DNA of 15,613 nucleotides from the NCBI GenBank assembly GCA_023443515.1, contig JAEZUC010000063.1, positions 1 to 15,613 on the forward strand. Reading direction: 5' to 3'. The notes below the pieces were generated by a model. It made no database searches, was not told the DNA's origin, and saw only the letters and a list, made by a program, of their open reading frames with translations. The DNA is from Bacillota bacterium. GTDB lineage: Bacteria; Bacillota; Clostridia; Acetivibrionales; DSM-1351. This document shows positions 7,882-14,813 of this stretch, piece by piece. The position numbers were made by a program, and so were the translations under genes. The stretch's first letter is position 1, and every line of letters starts with the position of its first letter.

Positions 7882-8046
7882 GCTTGGTTAAAGATATTTG
7901 CAGATGTTTATCGGCGAATCAAGGATATTTTACCGGAAAACCTATCACGATGTAGGTTTTAGCGATGAATCATGGAAGATGAATGTGAGCTACGGTAAAA
8001 TATCCTAAGATGAGCCGCTAGAAACTATTGCAAATACCTTGGAAGC
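7882..8046. repeat. Nested inverted-repeat element (MITE-like or structured RNA)
   Basis: This non-coding stretch folds into a long cruciform with stacked arms. AAGATATTTGCA (7891-7902) pairs with TGCAAATACCTT (8029-8040) with one mismatch. TATCGGC (7909-7915) pairs with GCCGCTA (8014-8020) with one mismatch. AGGATATTTTACCG (7922-7935) pairs perfectly over 14 bp with 7993-8006. Inside are a perfect 8-bp hairpin, AAAACCTA (7937-7944) with TAGGTTTT (7953-7960), and a weaker one (TCAT 7970-7973 with ATGA 7979-7982). GCTT/AAGC may extend the outer end. CTTGG occurs at both 7883-7887 and 8038-8042, a possible short target duplication. It lies between apgM and a degraded recombinase gene. I do not recognise it as a known riboswitch or intron. 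Confidence 0.7.
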
Positions 8047-8063
8047 AATCATTTTTTACCTGC

Positions 8064-9266
8064 CTATTTTCTATCTGTCTGCTGTTTCCAATTGTTGTAG
8101 TTGTATTCGATTACTATACATCCGTTTTCTGTATCTTCCATGGTTGCATCAGTTTCAGGTGGGACATCTTTATAGTCAAATACGGTTATTTTATTTACCA
8201 TTAGTTCAATAATATTTTTAGTAATACCCTGTGTTCTTATTCTATTTATGAAGTTCTTAATCAGCTGATTTTTATTGAGCTGCTTTGCTTCTTCTTCCTT
8301 TAGCTTTTCTATCTCCTGCTTTAAAATTGATATACGGTTTTCAATACTTTGATTCATTCTATAAAACAGCTGTTCTGAAATTCTCCCTTCGAGCCTGTCA
8401 TTGTACAGAATATCCTGTTGTTTTTGTTTTTGGATTATTTGCTGTTCAAATCTTTTGATATTTTGTATAAGGCGTTCCTTCTCTACAAATTCATTATAAT
8501 TTATGTCCAGATTTTGAATAAGTTCACTATTCGATAGTAGTTCTAACAGCTCTTTTGTTATTACGTCAACTATGCTTTGTTCCGTAACATAGTGGCTTGA
8601 ACATCCCTCGCAGCCTTTTTTAGAATATGAACTGCATATATAACCCACCGGCCTATCTTTCCTGACTCTGACATACATTGCTTTACCGCATTTACCGCAA
8701 TAAACAAGATTGCTGAGAAGGTGTGTTATATTGCGATTATATCCCTGATTTGACCTTTTTTTAGCCCTTAATTTCTGAACTTCATCAAATTCTTCATTGG
8801 ATATTATGGGTTCGTGGGTATTGGTTGTAATTATCCATTTATCAAAAGGCAGCCTTCTGGTTTTTTTATTCTTAAAGCTTATTTTTTCGCTGACACCCTG
8901 GACTGTATCTCCTATGTATACGCGGTTACATAGTATTCTCTGAACTGCAACCTGATTCCATGGAGTTATGGGTATATCAGAATTTTTGGAGGATGGCGAT
9001 GGATATCCTTTTTCATTGAGCATATTTGCTATAGCAGCATAGCCGTAGCCTTTTCTGTAAAAGCTGAATATTTCTTTTACAACAGGTGCATTTCTACTGT
9101 CTATTACCAGCTTATTTTTTTCATTCACCGATTTCACGTACCCAAAGGGTGCATTGCCTATGTATTCTCCCTGTTCAATTTTGAACCTGAGATTGGCCCG
9201 GATTTTTTTCGATATGTCTCTAATGTACCGCTCGTTGTACCATATATCATGGATATATTTGTACAT
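8064..9266 (-). CDS. Large serine recombinase lacking its catalytic domain (probable pseudogene)
   Basis: The 400-residue product begins where a large serine recombinase leaves its resolvase domain: ERYIRDISKKIRANLR and then the recombinase-domain signature GNAPFGY (37-43). The Recombinase domain spans about 35-150, a zinc ribbon follows (C190, C193, C211, with further Cys at 219 and 222), then a coiled coil at about 265-335. The N-terminal resolvase domain with the nucleophilic serine is absent; by alignment with the intact neighbour about 125 residues are missing. A TAA immediately precedes ATG 9266 in frame and there is no good ribosome binding site, so it cannot be extended upstream. It probably cannot recombine DNA; it could at most bind DNA or a partner. 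A deletion joining it to the small ORF at 9373 is likely. Confidence 0.75.
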   Translation of the reverse strand: MYKYIHDIWYNERYIRDISKKIRANLRFKIEQGEYIGNAPFGYVKSVNEKNKLVIDSRNAPVVKEIFSFYRKGYGYAAIANMLNEKGYPSPSSKNSDIPITPWNQVAVQRILCNRVYIGDTVQGVSEKISFKNKKTRRLPFDKWIITTNTHEPIISNEEFDEVQKLRAKKRSNQGYNRNITHLLSNLVYCGKCGKAMYVRVRKDRPVGYICSSYSKKGCEGCSSHYVTEQSIVDVITKELLELLSNSELIQNLDINYNEFVEKERLIQNIKRFEQQIIQKQKQQDILYNDRLEGRISEQLFYRMNQSIENRISILKQEIEKLKEEEAKQLNKNQLIKNFINRIRTQGITKNIIELMVNKITVFDYKDVPPETDATMEDTENGCIVIEYNYNNWKQQTDRK

Positions 9267-9373
9267 TTACATTGATACCCTGTTATTTGGGATATTACAG
9301 CTTCAACTTTATTAAGTCTGTTTAATCTTTCTTCGGGAGTGATATCAGGTTTTATTATTACTTTATCCGACAT
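9158..9373 (-). pseudogene. Remnant small ORF upstream of the truncated recombinase
   Basis: A well-placed GAGGAGG precedes ATG 9373, giving MSDKVIIKPDITPEERLNRL and a further 14 or so plausible helical residues. After about residue 34 the frame enters sequence that encodes the recombinase in another frame, and it ends at 71 codons. The first part looks like the small charged proteins sometimes encoded beside Clostridia serine recombinases; this is a recollection of style, not a firm family match. I read it as the 5' end of a small gene whose 3' end was lost in the deletion that removed the recombinase catalytic domain. It could still be translated as a short chimera. Confidence 0.4.
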
Positions 9374-9501
9374 AAGTACTCCTCCTCAATACAAGTCTAT
9401 TTATAAAGGTCTGTCCCATATTCATTTTTTAAATGCAGATAATTTTAAAGGCTTTTTAAGCATAAGATTTAAATACATATGATTTATTTGGAGTATTGGG
9501 A
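9374..9501. promoter_or_regulatory. Divergent gap between the two recombinase loci
   Basis: This A+T-rich gap carries the start signals of both recombinase loci. GAGGAGG for the leftward small ORF lies just above 9373 and TTTGGAG for the rightward recombinase ends at 9493. No promoter with both good -35 and -10 boxes is evident; TATGAT (9478-9483) is a possible -10 but lies very close to the ribosome binding site. No inverted repeat typical of a recombinase operator or attachment core was seen. Confidence 0.3.
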
Positions 9502-11013
9502 ATGGTAAAAACCTGCATTTATTTAAGAAAATCAAGAGAAGACGAGAAAATGGAAAAGGAGCTTGGAAAAGGAGAAACTTTATCAAAACATAGGCAAGAT
9601 TTGTTGAATTTTGCCAAGAGGAAAGACCTGTGTGTTGTGAATGTTTATGAAGAGCTTGTTACAGGTGAAAGTCTGCTTTACAGGCCTGCCATGCTTGAGC
9701 TTCTAAAGGACGTTGAAGCAAGACTGTATGATGCCGTACTGGTAATGGACCTGCAAAGGCTCGGTCGTGGAGATATGGAAGAACAGGGGATTATTCTTAA
9801 AGCTTTTAAGAACACGAATACCAAGATTATTACACCTGATAAGGAATACGATCTTTCCAATGAGTTTGACGAAGAGTATAGTGAGTTTGAGGTATTTATG
9901 AGCCGTAAGGAATACAAAATGATTAACAAGCGACTTCAGCGGGGAATTATTCATTCAGTAAACAGTGGCAACTACAATTCTCCCTACCCTCCTTTCGGTT
10001 ACATTATAAAAAAGGAAAAATTGGGTCGTACTTTGGAACCTCATCCTCAGCAGTCTGAAATTTTAAAGTGTATATACGAATGGTATGTAAATGAATCAGT
10101 TGGCAGTCAGATTATTGCTCAAAGACTGAACAGCATGGGATTGAAGACCAACAAAAATAATAGCTGGACCTGTCAGGCGGTAACGGGTATTTTGAAAAAT
10201 CCTGTCTATATGGGAAAAATAGCATGGAGAAAAACAATAAGCACCCGGTTACCCAAAAAAAAGAGTAAAAAGCTACAAGCCAGACAGGATTGGATTCTTG
10301 CAGAAGGAAAACACCCCCCACTGATTTCAGAGAGTACGTATAATAAAGCACAATATATAATCAAAAATAACAATAAAACCCACACGAAACAAGATGTAAC
10401 ACTTCACAATACTTTAGCCGGAATAATTGTTTGCGGTGTCTGCGGAGCTAAAATGCGGTACCGGTCATATCCCAATTCAGAGCCACATCTGATATGTATT
10501 AATAAATGTGGTAATAAAAGCAGTAAATTTAATTATATCGAGGACTGTATTCTCTCAGGCCTTGATGAATATCTGAATGAATATTGTTTTAAATTATATG
10601 GTGATTCCCAAGAAACGGATAGAAGTCAGGTTGCTTTTAAAAGCAGTATTTCTCTGCTGGAAAAACAACTGAAGGAAGCTTGTCTTCAGAAAGACAATAT
10701 TTACAATCTTTTGGAAAAAGGTATTTATTCTATAGAGGACTTTAATCAAAGGCTACTTTCGGTTAATAAAAAAATATCCGAACTGCAGAAATCAATTTCC
10801 AACACAAGAGAATTGTATGAAAAAACCCTTGTGCAAAAGCCTGATAAAAAAGATTTAAGTGGGCTTACAAAGCTTGTAAGTATATGTAAAAATTTAAAAA
10901 ATCCGAAAAACAAAAATATTTTACTTAAAAGCGTTTTGGATAAAGTTGAATATATCAAAGGCAAGGACTGTAGGGACGATAATTTTATGCTGAGGATATT
11001 TCCTTTGTTTTAA
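9502..11013 (+). CDS. Large serine recombinase, apparently intact
   Basis: The 503-residue protein has the full architecture of a large serine site-specific recombinase of the type used by prophages, integrative elements and the sporulation recombinase SpoIVCA. The resolvase domain (about 1-150) carries the nucleophile in IYLRKSRED (S11), ETLSKHRQ, MDLQRLGRGD (82-91) and FDEEYSEFE. The Recombinase domain starts near PPFGY (163-167). A zinc ribbon (C311, C314, C332, C336) and a coiled coil (about 380-440) follow. It should cut and rejoin DNA at paired att-type sites through a covalent phosphoserine intermediate. I chose ATG 9502, eight bases after GGAG; an in-frame TTG at 9496 is too close to that site. 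No attachment site or cargo is recognisable, so its target is unknown. Confidence 0.93.
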   Translation: MVKTCIYLRKSREDEKMEKELGKGETLSKHRQDLLNFAKRKDLCVVNVYEELVTGESLLYRPAMLELLKDVEARLYDAVLVMDLQRLGRGDMEEQGIILKAFKNTNTKIITPDKEYDLSNEFDEEYSEFEVFMSRKEYKMINKRLQRGIIHSVNSGNYNSPYPPFGYIIKKEKLGRTLEPHPQQSEILKCIYEWYVNESVGSQIIAQRLNSMGLKTNKNNSWTCQAVTGILKNPVYMGKIAWRKTISTRLPKKKSKKLQARQDWILAEGKHPPLISESTYNKAQYIIKNNNKTHTKQDVTLHNTLAGIIVCGVCGAKMRYRSYPNSEPHLICINKCGNKSSKFNYIEDCILSGLDEYLNEYCFKLYGDSQETDRSQVAFKSSISLLEKQLKEACLQKDNIYNLLEKGIYSIEDFNQRLLSVNKKISELQKSISNTRELYEKTLVQKPDKKDLSGLTKLVSICKNLKNPKNKNILLKSVLDKVEYIKGKDCRDDNFMLRIFPLF

Positions 11014-11038
11014 GGGTTTTGTACGTTTCTTTACTTTC

Positions 11039-11087
11039 TAATAAGCATAACAACCGAAAGGTTGCTATGCTTATTAAGCTTCTTTTT
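11039..11087 (+). terminator. Intrinsic terminator after the serine recombinase
   Basis: A 17-bp stem with a single A-C mismatch, left arm 11039-11055 and right arm 11060-11076, is closed by a GAAA tetraloop and followed by a T-rich tail ending at 11087. It ends the rightward recombinase transcript. It overlaps by two bases the stop codon of the convergent fascin-like gene, so the hairpin may also stop leftward transcripts, although the tail on that side is not T-rich. Confidence 0.9.
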
Positions 11088-11487
11088 ATCTGAAAATCAC
11101 TATAACCTCAAAGACTTCATCAGGGCCTATTGTGTCGCTTGATGCACATAATTTTCTATTATTATCTTTCTGATAGCTTACAAACTTTCCGTTATGTGCC
11201 CTTATTGCAACCTTGTTCATGCCAAGGCAAATGAAATCAAATGTTTCGTTGTTAGTAATGCTTTCCTTGTTGGATTTAGTTCTTAAGAGTCCATTATCGG
11301 CAATACTAAGCAAATCTCTGGTATGTGTTTGTATGTATGCACCGCTCAACGCAGCCGGCACTGTAAATATAATATCATGCCTGGTCTCATCATACATACC
11401 GGATGTCAATAAGCCATCATTTTCCTCAATACATAAGTATTCACCGTTACTGGCTTTAACAGCTACCCTTGCTCCCATAAACGACAT
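11086..11487 (-). CDS. Fascin-like beta-trefoil protein
   Basis: The 133-residue product consists of three repeats of about 40 residues: GARVAVKASNGEYLCIEEN, then SGAYIQTHTRDLLSIADNG, then NKVAIRAHNGKFVSYQ, each followed by a segment ending in an aromatic beta strand (IIFTV, FDFICL, FEVIVIF). The pattern AxNGKYL..N..L.A....I...E.F is that of fascin-like/actin-crosslinking-like domains, and three repeats make exactly one beta-trefoil. Bacterial members often bind carbohydrate or other surfaces; the ligand here is unknown. There is no signal peptide or membrane segment. ATG at 11487 follows a strong AAAGGAGGA. Its own promoter overlaps the end of the upstream histidine kinase gene, so it can be expressed apart from it. 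Confidence 0.75.
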   Translation of the reverse strand: MSFMGARVAVKASNGEYLCIEENDGLLTSGMYDETRHDIIFTVPAALSGAYIQTHTRDLLSIADNGLLRTKSNKESITNNETFDFICLGMNKVAIRAHNGKFVSYQKDNNRKLCASSDTIGPDEVFEVIVIFR

Positions 11488-11525
11488 AAAATTGTTCCTC
11501 CTTTAAAAAACATGAATTTTGTATA

Positions 11526-11554
11526 ATTATAGCAAATTATCAAAGCTTTATCAA
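11526..11554 (-). promoter_or_regulatory. Sigma-A promoter for the fascin-like gene
   Basis: On the minus strand TTGATA (11549-11554), a 17-base spacer and TATAAT (11526-11531) precede the fascin-like gene. The -35 box overlaps the TGA stop codon of the histidine kinase gene (11551-11553). With no terminator visible between the two genes, the fascin-like gene may be read both from here and from the regulator-kinase transcript. Confidence 0.78.
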
Positions 11555-13386
11555 TTGGAGGTTTTTATGGGAATCGTTATTAATACTGTAGTTCCTTTGC
11601 CTTCTTCCGAGTCAATAGATATAGAACCTCTAAATTGACTCTTTACGGCAATATTTGCAAAGTATAAACCAAGACCCGAACCATCCTTGCCTTTAGTTGT
11701 AACCATTTCATTAAAAATTCTGTTTTTAACTTCGGACGGAATTCCTTTCCCAAAATCCTGTATTGTGAATACTACTCCTTGAGGCTTTCTGTCGGCTTGC
11801 AAATTAATAATACCGCCCTCACTGTAGGCCTGTGTTGCATTTATTACAGCGTTACCTAAAATTTGTGTCAACGAAGAAATATCTCCTTCTATGTACGTAT
11901 CTTCTTTAGTATTTAACAGGATGTTTAAACTGCAATTGGACTTTTTAAGTTCAAAATCCAGCAGTATAGAAATCTTGGCAAACAATTCGGCCACTGTAAA
12001 ACTTCTGTTCTGGTTGCCTATCATACTTGCAGCCTGTTCCTTTACTGCAGTTATAATATCCGACATATATACAAGGTAATTTTTAATTGAGTCCTCCCAT
12101 TTTTTCATGTCTGCCACAATGTCTAGATATTCGGAATATTCGCCACTTTTATTATGCATTTCAGAAATAAAGCTTTCTATCTTGCGGGTGTGGTTTTTCA
12201 GTGCCAGTATGCCACCCGAAGATGACATCAGCGGAGATTTCATATTGTGAGAAATACCACCTATAAGATTATGCAGGGAAAGCAATCTTGCCTTTTCTAT
12301 CATTTGCTTTGCATTCTCATCCATGAGCTTAATTACCTGCATATGTTCTGTCATATCATGAAATAAAATTAGTATGGCGATATACTGCTCGTGGGCATAT
12401 ACATGTATAATTTCAACTTCAAAGTACCGCTGGACAGTATTTATTATAAATTCCTGCTCAGTCCTGATATTTTGGTGTGTTCCTTCACTCTTGATTTGGG
12501 AAATGTGATTTTTCAGGTTCTGAAAATTGTCATCTTGCATGACCTTATAAAAGTCACTTTCTTTTTTGTTTATCAAGGATGCAAACTCTGTTTTAAAGTT
12601 CTTATTCATTTCCAGTATGTTATTTTTATAGTCTATAACTACAAATGAATCACTTATGTAATCTACAATGCTCCTTATTGCAATGGGAAGTGTATCAAGA
12701 AACTTATATTTCCTTATTGCAACTGATAAGCATACAGTTGTAAAACAGTAGCTTAATGTATGTATACTATCCGGTAACGAAATAGGCAGATTTGAGAAAT
12801 AATTGAGATATACTACGTAGTCTACTGCTATTGGCATAACTATACCCGAAACTACAAGCAGAATCTGCCTTGTAAGACAGTTTGTATATTTCAGGCTGTA
12901 ATAAATAAGATATAAAACTGCAAAGGTTGCATAAATCAACTGCCAGGTACAGTGAATATAATAGTAATTTCCGAACACCAAGGTCTTTACATCCGGGGAA
13001 ATATCTTTTATAAAAAGCTTATGAAAACTATTGGTCACCAGCATAAGTGTACTTGTGACGGGAGGTATGCAAATAACGATATAAGTTGCGATAGAGCTGA
13101 TTTTGTTTTTAACCAGATGTATACAAAGCATTATTAGTGTTGCAGGAAGAAAGAATACACAAATTGAACCAACAAAGTAAATATAATATATTCTATGTCC
13201 CATTATGCTATCTACTATTATATTTGCCAGTCCCTGTACCGTCCACAAAAAAAGTATTAAAATATTCAAGGCACAGATCCGATGTAGCTGCCTTGAATGT
13301 TTTATACTTTTTATTCTGATTAGGAGTACTAAATGTACCCCTGCAGAAAATAGATAAATTAAAATTTTTGTTATTGTTTCAAGCAT
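11551..13386 (-). CDS. Membrane sensor histidine kinase (multi-TM sensor, PAS-like, HisKA, ATPase)
   Basis: The 611-residue sensor kinase has an N-terminal region (about 1-225) with seven hydrophobic segments, resembling the 7TM sensor region found in some Firmicute kinases. A PAS-like domain follows at about 240-345. The dimerisation/phosphoacceptor segment contains LIGGISHNMKSPL with H380 as the likely phosphorylated histidine. The ATPase domain spans about 465-608, with the N box ILGNAVINATQAY (509-521), DFGKGIP (544-550) and GSGLGLYFA (569-577). It should autophosphorylate and transfer phosphate to the response regulator encoded 12 bases upstream. The signal is unknown; the membrane region suggests a lipophilic or membrane-state cue, which is speculation. 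There is an ATG start at 13386. Confidence 0.93.
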   Translation of the reverse strand: MLETITKILIYLFSAGVHLVLLIRIKSIKHSRQLHRICALNILILFLWTVQGLANIIVDSIMGHRIYYIYFVGSICVFFLPATLIMLCIHLVKNKISSIATYIVICIPPVTSTLMLVTNSFHKLFIKDISPDVKTLVFGNYYYIHCTWQLIYATFAVLYLIYYSLKYTNCLTRQILLVVSGIVMPIAVDYVVYLNYFSNLPISLPDSIHTLSYCFTTVCLSVAIRKYKFLDTLPIAIRSIVDYISDSFVVIDYKNNILEMNKNFKTEFASLINKKESDFYKVMQDDNFQNLKNHISQIKSEGTHQNIRTEQEFIINTVQRYFEVEIIHVYAHEQYIAILILFHDMTEHMQVIKLMDENAKQMIEKARLLSLHNLIGGISHNMKSPLMSSSGGILALKNHTRKIESFISEMHNKSGEYSEYLDIVADMKKWEDSIKNYLVYMSDIITAVKEQAASMIGNQNRSFTVAELFAKISILLDFELKKSNCSLNILLNTKEDTYIEGDISSLTQILGNAVINATQAYSEGGIINLQADRKPQGVVFTIQDFGKGIPSEVKNRIFNEMVTTKGKDGSGLGLYFANIAVKSQFRGSISIDSEEGKGTTVLITIPIKTSN

Positions 13387-13398
13387 AAAAGCATACCT

Positions 13399-14019
13399 CT
13401 ATTTTTTTGCCAGATTAGGGGTATCGCCAAAATTAGCTTTGTAGCAAAGTAGATAGTCCGTTGTGACTCTGAATAGTTCTGCGAGTTTTTTAATGTTTTC
13501 CCCGGTAGGCTCAGTTTGATTGGTTTCCCAGTTAGCTATGGCAGTACGTCCTACTCCCAATATTTTACCTAAATCCTCCTGGCTGATATTATGAATTCTT
13601 CTCAGCCTTTTTAACCGTATACCAAAGCTCCCCTCTTTTCTTGAATGCTCCACGGATTTTCTTGCAGATTCAATCATAATTAATATTTCTTCAAAATTTG
13701 CTGACTTTTCGCAATACATTTGAATATCAAGATTTTTGAGGGTCTCCAGACCCGGAGCTTCTTCTGCCTTTCCGGTAAGGAGCATAATGTACAACTCATC
13801 GTCAGTTTTTCTTATCTTTTCGGTTATTTGTTTTCCATCCATGGCATCAATGAAATAGTCCAGAATCAAGAGGTCGTAATTATTTTCCCTGATTGCCTCA
13901 ATACCGTCCTTTGAAGTTATAAATCCGTCAACTGCATAATCAGAAGAAAGATTTGCCTTTAATGCATCAATAATTCCCTGTTCATCATCAATAATTATTA
14001 TTTTGAATTTTTCTTCCAT
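13399..14019 (-). CDS. Response regulator: CheY-like receiver fused to XRE/Cro-type HTH
   Basis: Residues 5-120 are a complete receiver domain: acidic pair D11-D12 (IIIIDDEQG), phosphoacceptor D54 (LLILDYF), T82 (MLLTGKA) and K105 (CEKSAN). Residues 134-193 are a helix-turn-helix of the XRE/Cro/HTH_3 type: LKRLRRIHNISQEDLGKIL, GVGRTAIANWETNQTEP, then IKKLAELFRVTTDYLL. Most response regulators carry OmpR, NarL or Fis-type output domains, so this pairing is uncommon. The partner kinase starts 12 bases downstream and should be co-transcribed. ATG 14019 follows AGGAGG at good spacing, with a promoter at 14053-14080. It probably binds the TGTCAT-N5-ATGACA repeats in the divergent gap and controls the AidA/PixA genes; this is inferred from position only. 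Confidence 0.92.
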   Translation of the reverse strand: MEEKFKIIIIDDEQGIIDALKANLSSDYAVDGFITSKDGIEAIRENNYDLLILDYFIDAMDGKQITEKIRKTDDELYIMLLTGKAEEAPGLETLKNLDIQMYCEKSANFEEILIMIESARKSVEHSRKEGSFGIRLKRLRRIHNISQEDLGKILGVGRTAIANWETNQTEPTGENIKKLAELFRVTTDYLLCYKANFGDTPNLAKK

Positions 14020-14052
14020 ATAGTCCTCCTAACAGCACATACTTTATCTATT

Positions 14053-14080
14053 ATTATACCGTATTCTTACATTTTACCAA
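14053..14080 (-). promoter_or_regulatory. Promoter for the response regulator-kinase operon
   Basis: On the minus strand TTGGTA (14075-14080) is followed by a 16-base spacer and a perfect TATAAT (14053-14058). Transcription would begin near 14046, about 27 bases before the ATG. The -35 box is weak (4 of 6), which would suit a modest or activator-assisted promoter. The nearest TGTCAT-type repeat is about 75 bases upstream of the -35 box. Confidence 0.6.
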
Positions 14081-14152
14081 CAAAAAAAATATATATAAAC
14101 ATCTTCTTGTAATTCAAATAATAATACAAATAAATTTTTTAATCAATTACTT

Positions 14153-14169
14153 TTTCATTATTTATGACA
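14153..14169. promoter_or_regulatory. Operator-like repeat, copy 1 (TTTCAT-N5-ATGACA)
   Basis: This matches the perfect repeat at 14276-14292 at 11 of 12 arm positions and with the same 5-base spacing. It lies between the response regulator promoter and the AidA/PixA promoter, nearer the regulator. Confidence 0.5.
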
Positions 14170-14269
14170 TTTTTTAATATATTATATAATAATATTTGCA
14201 CACCACAAATGTCATCAGCTACTGTACCCAACTGTTTGTGCTTGGCTGGAACTTAATGGTAAATATTCC

Positions 14270-14298
14270 TTGACATGTCATGATTAATGACATATAAT
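14270..14298 (+). promoter_or_regulatory. Perfect sigma-A promoter of the AidA/PixA operon with embedded inverted repeat
   Basis: TTGACA (14270-14275) and TATAAT (14293-14298) are perfect consensus boxes at the optimal 17-base spacing. The spacer itself, 14276-14292, is exactly the perfect inverted repeat TGTCAT-N5-ATGACA. A protein bound there would sit between the boxes and block polymerase. A promoter this strong must either be highly active or be held down by a repressor; the position of the repeat favours repression. Transcription would start near 14305, giving a leader of about 54 bases. Confidence 0.9.
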
Positions 14299-14307
14299 CA
14301 TTTTAAC

Positions 14308-14327
14308 AAATGATATCATTTATGACA
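14308..14327. promoter_or_regulatory. Operator-like repeat downstream of the AidA/PixA transcription start
   Basis: Two overlapping patterns lie just past the predicted start of transcription. AAATGATATCATTT (14308-14321) is a perfect 14-bp palindrome. TGATAT-N5-ATGACA (14311-14327) matches the spacer repeat at 10 of 12 arm positions with the same spacing. A further lone TGTCAT is at 14210-14215, with a poor second arm. Confidence 0.5.
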
Positions 14328-14358
14328 ATTTAGCCAATTACTGAAAGGAGATTTTAAA

Positions 14359-14784
14359 ATGACACAAGCTTTAACACCATCCCCATCGGATTGTAATGTA
14401 AAAATTGTTATTTACGTCGATACTGCTAAAGCAAGAACAGGTTCAACCCAAGGAATCTATATGGTTGATAACAGGGCTCCTAAAAGTTATAGCGAGGGGA
14501 CCGCCGGCCTGGATACATACTGCAACACTAATGACTACATATGCTGGAGAATTTTACCCATTGATCCTGATACTCACGATTCAGTTGCAATTACAAGCTT
14601 CGATCAGTCTCTTGCTTGGGGATATGGCGGAAGCCCAAAGGCCTCAGATACTACAAACACAGTTTGGGTAGGAAGAGCAGAAAATCAGGGAATCAACCAG
14701 ACACCTATCAATATAATTATCACTGAAAGCAACAAAAACCCTGTAACATTAAAAATTAATCCTGTTCTGAATGCTAACGGATAA
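14359..14784 (+). CDS. AidA/PixA-family protein, first of three
   Basis: The 141-residue product belongs to the AidA/PixA (inclusion-body protein) family. Seen: VKIVIYVDT at the start, TQGIYMVDNRA in the first third, LPIDPDTHDSVAIT in the middle, and GSPKASDTTNTVWVGRAENQ towards the end. PixA is the abundant protein of Xenorhabdus intracellular inclusions, and AidA of Ralstonia/Burkholderia is under quorum-sensing control. The biochemical function of the family is not established. There is no signal peptide or membrane segment, so it should be cytoplasmic. ATG 14359 follows GAAAGGAGA. It is first in a tandem operon under the strong promoter at 14270-14298, and is closely related to the next gene, indicating duplication. 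Confidence 0.82.
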   Translation: MTQALTPSPSDCNVKIVIYVDTAKARTGSTQGIYMVDNRAPKSYSEGTAGLDTYCNTNDYICWRILPIDPDTHDSVAITSFDQSLAWGYGGSPKASDTTNTVWVGRAENQGINQTPINIIITESNKNPVTLKINPVLNANG

Positions 14785-14813
14785 TATTTTTTAAATAAAG
14801 GAGGTCACAAGGA

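Noticed and set aside
7882..8046. Group II intron end, riboswitch or HEARO-type RNA
   Set aside because: No domain V, no recognised aptamer core and no intron- or IscB-encoded protein nearby; the symmetric nested arms fit a palindromic element better.
7882..8046. CRISPR repeat
   Set aside because: There is one inverted-repeat unit, no direct repeats with spacers and no cas genes.
9478..9501. TATGAT as -10 box of the intact recombinase
   Set aside because: The transcript would start on top of the ribosome binding site and no matching -35 box is present.
7850..11090. Direct repeats flanking the recombinase region as attL/attR
   Set aside because: Comparing both edges gave only short matches such as AAGCTT, which are expected by chance.
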